From the NCBI GenBank assembly GCA_038240875.1, contig JBBRGG010000022.1, positions 1 to 20,759 of the forward strand: DNA of 20,759 nucleotides, written 5' to 3'. Of the stretch, positions 7,409 to 14,522 are shown one piece after another (the stretch's first letter is position 1; the number at the start of each line of letters is the position of its first letter). Under the pieces are notes generated by a model. That model was not told the DNA's origin. It made no database searches and saw only the letters and a program-made list of their open reading frames with translations. The stretch comes from JBBRGG01 sp038240875 (GTDB lineage: Bacteria; Planctomycetota; Phycisphaerae; Phycisphaerales; UBA1924). Both the position numbers and the translations under genes were made by a program.

Positions 7409-8835
7409 GTGAGTTCGCTCTCGAAGTGCGGGGCGTAGTGCTTGTACCAGTCACTTCGGAATGTGCACGCAGGGTCGAAGCTGCGTTTGGCTCTGAAGAA
7501 TTCGCGAACGCGTGGATAGCAACGTTCCAACTGTTTCGGCGTCGCGAACCGGTGGTACGTGAGGTAATAGCTTCCGCCCAAATCGGAAGCGAGATCGATC
7601 AAACCACGAAACGACTCTGCGGAACGTTTGATCGCGTCCTCAATGTGATCAATGTGGAGGTTAAAGATGATGCACGCATACCGACGCCGAGCCCAAGCCA
7701 TTACGGTTTCGGTGTCAGGTTGGATGAGCCGGATGGTCCCGTAAATGACTGAGGTATCCCGATCGATCAGTAACCTCGCCGCAGCATGCAAGAACTCAAC
7801 AAGCCGCTCTGGTGGAACGTACAACTCAGTAATCATTTCTGAACCAACATGTGCCGAAGCGATTCGGCAGTCGATTTCTCGGTGATACCCGTCCAGATAT
7901 TCACTGAGTTGATGTGTGTCGCTCTTGTAGAGTTGGCCGTCGGTAGCGAGATAGTGCTGCGCGTACTGCGCGAACGCGCACGACTTGTCTGTGTGTGCCA
8001 ACGTTAACAGATCGACCCAGTTCTTGCTTGATAGCTTGCGTTGCTCCGGAGGTGGTTTGGGGTCGCCTTCTACCGGGCAGTAGCTACTGAATACACCTTT
8101 GGTGAGGAAATCTGGAGATTGCGGATCAATGTCGAACTGAAAGTCGCCATAGAGAAAGCCTTCACGGATGTGTCGCTCGGCGGCATGAATCGCGTCATCT
8201 ATATCGATGATCCGCACAACACGACGCAAGGTACGCCGTGGCGCTAATCGAAGCGTTACATCGGCGATCACGCCGAAGAGACCATATCCGCCGATCACCA
8301 ACGAAAAAAACTGATTCTCGCTTCTGCTGCAGGTGATCGGGTTACCGCTGGCGTCGATTATCGTGAATGATTCCACGTCATTCACAATGGGCCCCATCAA
8401 GAGTCCGCGGCCATGAATATTTGCCGAAAGCGCGCCGCCCATCGTGAACGCATCTGCACCGGTCTGTTTTTGCGCTATTCCCCATTTTGGCGAACAATGG
8501 GGTTCGAGCCGTAGCTGGATTTCTAAGATACTGCGGATGAGATCCGGCCACATGATTCCGGCTTCAGCTCGCACCAGTCCACGCTCAATATCCAACTCGA
8601 GCACACGGTTCATGCCGCGCAGGTCAATAAGTTCGTCGTTGTCCGAAAACTGTTGCCCTCCCATTGCGTGCCGACCTCCGCAGAGCGCGACGGCTTTGCC
8701 TGAATTTTTTGCCTTTTAGACATGATTGCAAACGTCATCGATGGTTGCTGGACTGTGAACACGCATGCGGGCTGTATTGAGTCGAGAGTGGACGTCATTC
8801 ACTAATTCGTTAAGTTTAGAAATAGGCATAGGCAT
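7405..8835 (-). pseudogene. FAD-linked oxidase (PCMH-type FAD domain), interrupted near the N-terminus
   Basis: The frame begins MPMPISKLNELVNDVHSRLN at 8835 (or the second ATG at 8829). It runs 39 codons to an in-frame TAA at 8716-8718, then continues in the same phase for more than 430 codons to 7405. The first part (VHSPATIDDVCNHV) is the start of a VAO/PCMH FAD-binding domain. Right after the stop comes GKAVALCGGRHAMGGQQF, whose His is a candidate for covalent or close FAD contact. LRGMNRVLELD, GADAFTMGGALSANIHGRGL and GGYGLFGVIADVTLRL follow, and the C-terminal substrate domain ends FDPACTFRSDWYKHY. Restarting at the ATG at 8664 would remove the pyrophosphate-binding segment, so a functional truncated enzyme is unlikely. 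The methyltransferase follows with a 4-base overlap. Substrate unknown; the type resembles sugar-alcohol or gulonolactone oxidases and DprE1. Confidence 0.85.
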
Positions 8836-8841
8836 AATGCT

Positions 8842-8871
8842 AGTATACACTAACTTTACTCATATTGTCAA
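8842..8871 (-). promoter_or_regulatory. Near-consensus promoter of the FAD oxidase/methyltransferase operon
   Basis: On the minus strand TTGACA (8866-8871) and TATACT (8842-8847) are separated by 18 bases. This is a perfect -35 box and a 5-of-6 -10 box. The expected start of transcription (about 8835) coincides with the first ATG of the oxidase (8833-8835), with a second in-frame ATG at 8827-8829. The mRNA would therefore be leaderless or carry only about 6 bases. The inverted repeat TAGTGTATACTA overlaps the -10 box and could be a repressor operator. Confidence 0.75.
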
Positions 8872-9137
8872 GCCTTTATGGGTCAAGTGCACGAATTTGG
8901 ATGTAAACCGCTAAGGGTCATAATCATAATTCTAACCTCGTCCACAAACACATCACGCAAAGCATCCCATATTTGAGCTTACCGGGGCTAAGGGGGTGTT
9001 GAGATGGGTATGGGTGTGGAGGGGGATTGACCATCGTCGGCGGTGTAGGCTGAGCGGCTGTTCTGTAAATGCGATTTGACATTTATGTCCAATTGGCGGC
9101 GGTGGAGAGGCGGGCAACGCAGTGATCACGTATAAGC
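8872..9137. other. Gene-free region with a G-rich tract
   Basis: No open frame of coding character is seen here. The plus strand has five G tracts within 42 bases (8984-8987, 8992-8996, 9006-9008, 9012-9014, 9021-9025), a possible quadruplex with one 9-base loop. A TTGACA hexamer occurs at about 9077 upstream of the ada remnant, but no -10 box follows at the right distance. Confidence 0.3.
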
Positions 9138-9617
9138 ATGGCTGAAACGATTGCGAAACGAAGGGCGTTCTCGCTATTAAGCGATGCGACGAAGTATGAC
9201 GCGCTGGCGGCGAGAGACACTTCGTTTGCTAGCATGTTTTTATAAGTGTAAATATATAGAGTATTTTCTAACGTCCGGGATGTTTGGCTCGATCGCCATT
9301 GCGGGAAAGTGTGGAACTCTTTGACGATTGCAAAGCAGCGACGCTAGCTGGCTAGCGCGCGTGCTTACGAAATGGCCGCTAGAGCAAGCAGACATAATGC
9401 CAGCATGGGCTGCGAAGACTCTCGAGCGGGTCGAGCGAACATCTTTGGAACAAATATGTGCGACGGACTTGCGGAAGACGGGTGTTGAACCGGCGCGAGC
9501 AGCACGTCTGTTCAAATGGTAACTTGGAGTGAAATTCTCGAGATATTACAGTGCGAAGCGGATGAGCTTGCGCTTTGAATTTTTCGCACGAGTGAGAGAC
9601 GAACCGGGAGATCAAGT
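9138..9617 (+). pseudogene. ada: Decayed N-terminal part of an Ada-type methyl-phosphotriester sensor and AraC-like activator
   Basis: Joined over three frames this stretch reads as the front of Ada. Frame one, from the ATG at 9138, gives SDATKYDALAARDTSFASMF and stops at 9243. The next frame gives IF*RPGCLARSPLRESVELF, DDCKAATLAG*RACLRN (9272-9373). The third gives PLEQADIMPAWAAKTLERVE and DLRKTGVEPARAARLFKW, then past a TAA at 9520-9522 LGVKF and YYSAKRMSLRF. In Ada the first domain binds zinc through four Cys. Here the first one, the phosphotriester methyl acceptor that should follow IF, is a TAA (9269-9271). Cys in RPGC and RACL remain and the fourth has become Asn. The AraC-like DNA-binding part is also broken. 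The segment can no longer make protein; the remaining domain is in the next gene. Confidence 0.8.
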
Positions 9618-10457
9618 ATGACCAACCAGTTTATGAAGAAACCAGCTGTGGCGAAGGGCTGTGCGAATCAGCGCGCGATCACCCGCACCATGATCCAGGC
9701 GAAATTGGCAAGCGGGTTAGCCTCCGAGTGCGGCTTTCGCGAGGCCTTCGAGCAAGTCTTTGGATCACCGTCAGTATCCAACCAAACTTGGGCCGAAGAC
9801 GCCCATGTGGCGGTGGTGCGATGGTTCGAATCGCCACTAGGGCCAATGCTCGAAGGAGCGACGGCCGATGGCGTGTGTCTGCTTGAGTTTGTTGATCGCC
9901 GTGCGTTACAGACGCAGATTGACGTACTTCGTAAACGCCTCAAACAGCCGATGGTTCCGGCGCATGTGCTCGCGACGAAATCGCCTATCGCGAATTCGTC
10001 TGTCGCCCATCCTGCACTCGCACATCTGGATCAACTCGCAACGCAATTGGTTGAATACTTCGCGGGAACTCGGACCGAGTTCACCGTGAAACTGCTCGCG
10101 CCGGGCACAACGTTTCAGGCGCAGGTGTGGGAAGCGCTGCGGGCGATTCCGCCGGGCAAGACGCGGTCATATGCACAAATTGCCAAGGCGATCGGCCGAC
10201 CGAAAGCGACGCGGGCAGTTGCGCGAGCAAACGGCGATAATCGGTTGGCGATACTCATCCCATGCCACCGCGTGATTGGTTCGGATGGATCAATGACCGG
10301 CTATGGCGGTGGAATCTGGCGGAAAGAAGCATTGCTCAAACTGGAACGCTGTGATGAGGGCCAGAATCTGTGTGGATTGGAATGGACGTTTCAATCCAAG
10401 GCAACCTGTTTCAAAACAAAAGCCGGAGACCCTGCCTTCGCAGCGTCTCCGGAATAA
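9618..10457 (+). CDS. ogt: Methylated-DNA-protein-cysteine methyltransferase (C-terminal part of a broken Ada)
   Basis: This open frame of 279 residues repairs O6-alkylguanine by suicide transfer to Cys216 in LIPCHRVIGSDGSMTGYGGG. Residues 60-180 form the N-terminal Ogt/Ada domain (VRWFESPLGPMLEGATADGV, TTFQAQVWEALRAIPPGKT), followed by the helix-turn-helix SYAQIAKAIGRPKATRAVA. Residues 33-49 (GLASECGFREAFEQVFG) are the end of the AraC-like domain of Ada, so the gene began life as the 3' part of a full ada gene, the rest of which lies broken upstream. GGAG before the ATG at 9618 gives a usable start, so the repair domain may still be made. Its last 35 residues, after the usual family end near LLKLERCDEG, are extra and run into the terminator of the convergent tRNA gene. 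Confidence 0.88.
   Translation: MTNQFMKKPAVAKGCANQRAITRTMIQAKLASGLASECGFREAFEQVFGSPSVSNQTWAEDAHVAVVRWFESPLGPMLEGATADGVCLLEFVDRRALQTQIDVLRKRLKQPMVPAHVLATKSPIANSSVAHPALAHLDQLATQLVEYFAGTRTEFTVKLLAPGTTFQAQVWEALRAIPPGKTRSYAQIAKAIGRPKATRAVARANGDNRLAILIPCHRVIGSDGSMTGYGGGIWRKEALLKLERCDEGQNLCGLEWTFQSKATCFKTKAGDPAFAASPE
10413..10452 (-). terminator. Intrinsic terminator of tRNA-Ser, inside the 3' end of the alkyltransferase gene
   Basis: CCGGAGAC (10423-10430) pairs perfectly with GTCTCCGG (10445-10452). After a C-C mismatch, CTGC pairs with GCAG around a CTTC loop. On the minus strand the hairpin is followed by CTTTTGTTTT. It starts 7 bases past the tRNA 3' end. The same bases encode the last ten or so codons of the plus-strand alkyltransferase. 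Confidence 0.8.
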
Positions 10458-10458
10458 G

Positions 10459-10545
10459 CGGAGAGAGGGGGATTCGAACCCCCGAAACGGTTGCCCGTTT
10501 ACGCGATTTCCAGTCGCGTTCCTTCAGCCTCTCGGACATCTCTCC
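10459..10545 (-). tRNA. tRNA-Ser, anticodon GGA
   Basis: The minus strand folds as an 87-base class II tRNA. The acceptor stem is GGAGAGA/TCTCTCC with discriminator G. The D arm is followed by the anticodon stem CGCGA/TCGCG with loop CTGGAAA, giving anticodon GGA for the UCC and UCU codons. A long variable arm (ACGG/CCGT) is typical of tRNA-Ser. The T arm is GGGGG-TTCGAAT-CCCCC. The CCA end is not encoded. Confidence 0.97.
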
Positions 10546-10691
10546 AGAAGCCCGTCTCGTGGCCTAATACGTGGTCTTTCTCGAAGTCCGACCACCAATC
10601 ATGCCAAGATCGGCAGGGCGAGAGTTTAGGCGTGCTGTGGTCTGGGATCGAGTGGGCATGGGGTGGCTGTTGGGGGAAGAAATTTGACTCG

Positions 10692-10741
10692 GCTTTGCGA
10701 GAAGTTTGATATCCCTGAAAATACCATATCTCGGGCAAAGC
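10692..10741. other. Long stem-loop between tRNA-Ser and the PAP2 gene
   Basis: GCTTTGCGAG (10692-10701) pairs with CTCGGGCAAAGC (10730-10741) with a two-base bulge, and GATAT pairs with ATATC inside. It lies just past the stop of the PAP2 gene (minus strand). What follows on that strand is only moderately T-rich, so it may be a weak terminator or an RNA-stability hairpin. Confidence 0.35.
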
Positions 10742-10746
10742 AGGCT

Positions 10747-11700
10747 TCAGCGAATTCTCAAGGCCTTACTCAGGCGTGTGCCCCAGTGCTTGTCCATCGC
10801 GAGAAAGCCGACAGCAAGCCCGATGCTGGCGCCGACGACTACGTCGGATGGAAAGTGGGCACCAAAGATCACGCGGCTTGCCATCACGATGCCAAGCAAA
10901 GGAAGGCAGAGCGGGGTCAGCTTTGGGTAGAGTCGGATAAGAACCGCGGTCAGCGCGCCAGCGGCAGAAGCGTGGCTCGAAGGCATGGACCAAAGGTCAG
11001 AAGATATGTTGCCACCGAGTTGCCATGAGTAGCGAGCGATATGGCCAACTTGCGTGCCCAAGGCGATTGGGTCGATGTCGCGTACAAGCGGATACGTACG
11101 AAAGGAAGCGCCGAACCAAGTAGCGGAATCGTAGCCGACGAGAGCATCGGGATTGAGGGTGGCGCGAGGGCGGGGCCTACCGAAGCCGATTTTCAAGAGC
11201 CAGCAGAGGATGCTGGTGGTTGCGCCAGCAACGATCCAATCAAGGATGCGGGTTCGTATGCGAGGATCTAGAAGAATCGCGACGAGGGCCGCGATAAGGG
11301 AAGTGGCGAGGTCGCCATATTGCTGGAGCAAATTAAGAGTTCGGCGAAGGTCGCCACCGAGGGCGAGGGAGCCGCCATCTTGCAAGGCGGTTGCGGCATG
11401 AGCAATTGTGTTGTCGAAGGGGATAAGGATCCCGCCAAGGATTAGGCCAAAGGCGATTAGAGCAAGCGAACGCTTTGGCGTGAAGGGTGCTGCAAGGAAA
11501 GAGTTCTGATGCGAGATCGATGAACCAGTGCGTGGCGCCGTAGGATCGTGCCCTGTTATGAGAAATGAATTGTCGACAGAGTCGTGAACGTGTTGGTTGG
11601 CGAGTTGGTTGGGGGGTTCGGCACTGCGCGTGGGTGCAATCGCAGGCGAATGTGAGTGGGTGCTCGCGGGTTGAGTTGGGTGTGGTCGTGTGTCGCCCAT
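10747..11700 (-). CDS. PAP2-family membrane phosphatase
   Basis: This is a 317-residue integral membrane phosphatase of the PAP2 superfamily. The superfamily acts on lipid phosphates such as phosphatidic acid or undecaprenyl pyrophosphate. The three catalytic motifs are complete: K170 to P176 in KIGFGRPRP, PSSH (240-243) with the catalytic His243, and SRVIFGAHFPSD (275-286) with His282 and Asp286. About five membrane helices surround them. The first 80 residues are Pro, Thr, Ser and His rich and lack a signal peptide, forming an unusual cytosolic tail. The ATG at 11700 was chosen; the frame stays open further upstream, but that would overlap the divergent glycosyltransferase. No strong ribosome binding site is seen. 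The two divergent genes share about 30 bases and may act together in envelope lipid-linked sugar metabolism. Confidence 0.9.
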   Translation of the reverse strand: MGDTRPHPTQPASTHSHSPAIAPTRSAEPPNQLANQHVHDSVDNSFLITGHDPTAPRTGSSISHQNSFLAAPFTPKRSLALIAFGLILGGILIPFDNTIAHAATALQDGGSLALGGDLRRTLNLLQQYGDLATSLIAALVAILLDPRIRTRILDWIVAGATTSILCWLLKIGFGRPRPRATLNPDALVGYDSATWFGASFRTYPLVRDIDPIALGTQVGHIARYSWQLGGNISSDLWSMPSSHASAAGALTAVLIRLYPKLTPLCLPLLGIVMASRVIFGAHFPSDVVVGASIGLAVGFLAMDKHWGTRLSKALRIR

Positions 11701-11732
11701 GAAGTCGATTCTACGCTCTGACTTGTTCGGAT

Positions 11733-13712
11733 TTGGCGGGGTGCGATTTGGGAGTGCTTGCGATCGTTGATGAGCCTCGAAAGATTGGATCACGATCAAA
11801 AGTGCCTGTGGCTCTTGAGTCACGGCTTGCGCGGGCGTGTGGCTCCTGGCGTGGGGCGTGTGTGTTGGTGTTGATGTGCTTGTTTGTATATGTACCTGGG
11901 CTGTGGACGTTGCCTGCGATTGATCGCGACGAATCGCGCTTTGCTCAGGCAAGTCGGCAGATGGCCGAAGCGAAGACGCCTTTGGGATGGGTTGTGCCAA
12001 TGGTTCAGGATCGGCCGCGGCTAAATAAGCCGCCACTGATTTATTGGGCACAAGCAGCGAGCGTGCGTGCCTTTACCGGCGAACCCGAAGCTGGCACGCG
12101 AAGGAACGACGCTATTTGGATGTATCGCTTGCCCAGTTTGTTAGCTGCGATTGCAACGGTATTGATGGTGTGGCAGTGGGGCAGGAAGTTGATCCCCAGT
12201 GCTGCGGCGATGCTTGCAGCGGCGGGGCTGGCGGCGTCCCCGATCTTTGTGTGGGAGGCGCACCAGGCGCGCGCGGACATGCTTCTGGTCATGGTGACGA
12301 CCGGCGCGATGTGGGCATGGACCACGATCCAGCGTTCGCGAGACGATGTTGGCGTGAGGCGTTGGGCGCCGGTGGCCGCGCTATGGGTGTGTGTATGGCT
12401 AGGTGTTATGGTGAAAGGGCCGATCACGCCGATGGTTGTGGGGCTGGGAACGCTCGGATTGTGTGTATGGTCGCGGAGTATCAAGCCTTTGTGGCGGATC
12501 AAACCGATTGTTGGAATAGCAGCGGTGGTGGTGCTCTCGCTGCCTTGGGTAGTGTTGGTGGCGAGAGAAGTTGGATTCGAGAAATACGCGGCGTTGTTGC
12601 ACGACGAAGTGATCGGCCGAAGCCTTGAACCAAAAGAAGGGCACTGGGGCCCGCCTGGATATCACGCGATTGCTTCGGTAGTGTTGCTCGCACCGATTTC
12701 GCTGACCCTTGGGCTTGGGGTTGCGGTCGCGTTCGTGCGTGGCACGCGAAGCGAATCGAGCCTATCCCGGCTGCGATTGGTTCGGATATTGCACAAACGC
12801 GCAAACCGAAAAAGCAACAAGGATGGAAAGAAGAAGAATTTAACGGGCGCGAAACCTGATGAACGATGGTTGTGGTCGCGCTATGTCGTTTCACTTGTGC
12901 GTGCGAGGGTGTTGCGGGTGCGCGATCCGGGCGTGCTCTTGCTTTGTCTCTTGGTGCCTTCGTGGATCGTGTTTGAATTAGTGAGCACGAAACTGCCACA
13001 CTACACGATGCCTTTGCTGCCGGTGTTAGCCTTGCTCGCGGCACGGGTCGCGGTGACGGTGTGGGCGGATGGGTTGCTCGTGCGCGTGTGGTTCCAGATT
13101 TGCGCAGTGGGGTATGCAATTACGATGGCGATGTTCGCGTGCCTGGCATTTGGTTTTGCGGCATTTGTGTTGGATCGACTCGGGAGCAGCGCAGGCTCGA
13201 TTGCGATGGGTGCAGCTGGCGTCATCACTGCTTTTGGTACCCTTGTGTGTACGTTGCAACTTCTACGACGACGCAGAGTGTGGCGAGCGATGGCGGTAGG
13301 AATCGGCGCGTGTTTGCTGAGTTCAGGGACGATCATGATGGTGTTGCCGATGACGCCGGACATACGCACAAGCCGGAATCTTGCGCGCGAAATTGACATG
13401 CTCGACCGAGCGGGAACACGTGATGTCGTTGCGATTGTGTATCACGAGGACAGCTTGATCTTCGAGACGCACGGGCGAATGCGGCGAGAATCAGCCGAGG
13501 GATTGCTTGCGAGGCTTGCGCGTGGCGAGGCTCCAATCGTGATCTTGCCGCGCGCCGAATTGGCGAAGTATCCGGGCCTTGTCGAACGCGCTGGCGTCGC
13601 CGGATTTAATTACTCGAAGGGCAAACGTGTCGATCTGGTCGTTGCCGAAGTGGTACAGCGAGCTGAGTCGGTCGGCATTGCGAGTCCCAAAGCTAGCCAG
13701 GAGCAGCGATGA
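11733..13712 (+). CDS. ArnT/PMT-like membrane glycosyltransferase
   Basis: This membrane protein of up to 659 residues belongs to the GT-C class (ArnT/PMT type) that uses polyprenyl-phosphate sugars. After a first membrane helix (CVLVLMCLFVYVPGLW) comes the diagnostic loop PAIDRDESRFAQASRQM, with the acidic catalytic pair near D66/E67. DRPRLNKPPLIYWAQ follows, as in ArnT and related transferases. About ten more hydrophobic segments follow. A basic cytosolic loop (residues 345-375, KRANRKSNKDGKKK) sits mid-protein. The C-terminus is a soluble domain. The TTG at 11733 is the most distal start; several GTG codons downstream are also possible, so the N-terminus is uncertain. Its stop overlaps the truB start by four bases. 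The sugar donor and acceptor are unknown. Confidence 0.85.
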   Translation: MAGCDLGVLAIVDEPRKIGSRSKVPVALESRLARACGSWRGACVLVLMCLFVYVPGLWTLPAIDRDESRFAQASRQMAEAKTPLGWVVPMVQDRPRLNKPPLIYWAQAASVRAFTGEPEAGTRRNDAIWMYRLPSLLAAIATVLMVWQWGRKLIPSAAAMLAAAGLAASPIFVWEAHQARADMLLVMVTTGAMWAWTTIQRSRDDVGVRRWAPVAALWVCVWLGVMVKGPITPMVVGLGTLGLCVWSRSIKPLWRIKPIVGIAAVVVLSLPWVVLVAREVGFEKYAALLHDEVIGRSLEPKEGHWGPPGYHAIASVVLLAPISLTLGLGVAVAFVRGTRSESSLSRLRLVRILHKRANRKSNKDGKKKNLTGAKPDERWLWSRYVVSLVRARVLRVRDPGVLLLCLLVPSWIVFELVSTKLPHYTMPLLPVLALLAARVAVTVWADGLLVRVWFQICAVGYAITMAMFACLAFGFAAFVLDRLGSSAGSIAMGAAGVITAFGTLVCTLQLLRRRRVWRAMAVGIGACLLSSGTIMMVLPMTPDIRTSRNLAREIDMLDRAGTRDVVAIVYHEDSLIFETHGRMRRESAEGLLARLARGEAPIVILPRAELAKYPGLVERAGVAGFNYSKGKRVDLVVAEVVQRAESVGIASPKASQEQR

Positions 13713-14437
13713 ACACGCCACAAGCACCGACTGGGTTGTTGGTGATGGACAAGGAAACCGGGTACACGTCGATGGATGTGTGTGCGATTGTGCGATCGCG
13801 CCTCAAGCGTGGCGGGGCGCCCAAACGCGTCAAGGTTGGCCACGCGGGAACGCTCGATCCTGCGGCAACAGGCGTGCTGTTGATCCTGATCGGCTCGAGC
13901 ACGCGCCTCGTCGATCGGTTCATGGCGACCCGCAAAAGGTACATCGCCGAGGTTGATCTTTCGTGTACCTCAACGACGGATGATCGCGAAGGAGCGACTA
14001 CGCAAGTACCTGTGCTCACGCCGCCAGGTCGAGAAGCTATCGACGTTGCGCTCGCGAGGTTTATCGGGACAATCCAGCAAGTTCCCCCGGCTTTTTCTGC
14101 GATCCACATCGATGGGCAGCGTGCGTACGCGCTCGCGCGAGAAGGTAAAGCCGTCGAGATTCCGGCACGACCCGTGGTGGTCTACGCCATCTCAGTTGTT
14201 GCGTATGCGTTCCCGAAACTCGTACTCGATATCGCGTGTGGCAAGGGGACGTACATCCGAAGTATTGCGCGCGATCTAGGGCCAGTCTTGGGCACGGGGG
14301 GCATGCTCGCGGGACTTCAGCGGACAGAGGTTGGCGATTTCACGCTCGAAATGTCTGCGCGGCTCACCGACGTGCCCGATCCGTTACTACAGGAACACCT
14401 TCGTGATCCCAAGCTGTATCTTTCTGCAACGAGCTAG
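13709..14437 (+). CDS. truB: tRNA pseudouridine-55 synthase
   Basis: This 242-residue protein makes pseudouridine 55 in the T loop of tRNAs. The catalytic Asp50 lies in VGHAGTLDPAATGVL. The other family motifs are TGLLVMDKETGYTSMDV, KRYIAEVDL, QVPPAFSAIHIDGQRAYALA and GKGTYIRSIARDLG. It is shorter than the E. coli protein (314 residues) because it lacks the C-terminal PUA domain, as in many bacterial TruB proteins. The ATG overlaps the stop of the glycosyltransferase (ATGA), and AGGAG lies upstream, so it is translated in a coupled way. The usual partners rbfA, infB and ribF are not in this window. Confidence 0.96.
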   Translation: MNTPQAPTGLLVMDKETGYTSMDVCAIVRSRLKRGGAPKRVKVGHAGTLDPAATGVLLILIGSSTRLVDRFMATRKRYIAEVDLSCTSTTDDREGATTQVPVLTPPGREAIDVALARFIGTIQQVPPAFSAIHIDGQRAYALAREGKAVEIPARPVVVYAISVVAYAFPKLVLDIACGKGTYIRSIARDLGPVLGTGGMLAGLQRTEVGDFTLEMSARLTDVPDPLLQEHLRDPKLYLSATS

Positions 14438-14522
14438 TGATGGCTTGCGCGAAGTTTCATTGCATCAGTTTGGGCTATCCTGAAATACGTGCACGAACTG
14501 GTAAATCGTGGTACCCTTGGCT

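Noticed and set aside
5591..8835. Reassignment of TAA/TGA to amino acids to explain the in-frame stops
   Set aside because: The neighbouring intact genes use TAA, TAG and TGA as ordinary stops, and the transposase also has frameshifts. Pseudogenisation is simpler.
10459..10545. tRNA-Ser as an attachment site for an integrated element
   Set aside because: No repeat of the tRNA 3' end was noticed elsewhere in the window, and no integrase gene is present.
10747..12051. A start for the PAP2 gene at 12051 giving 434 residues
   Set aside because: The added 117 residues are low-complexity Pro/Thr/His/Ser and lie opposite the conserved DRDE region of the glycosyltransferase, which is clearly coding on the other strand. 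The ATG at 11700 was used.
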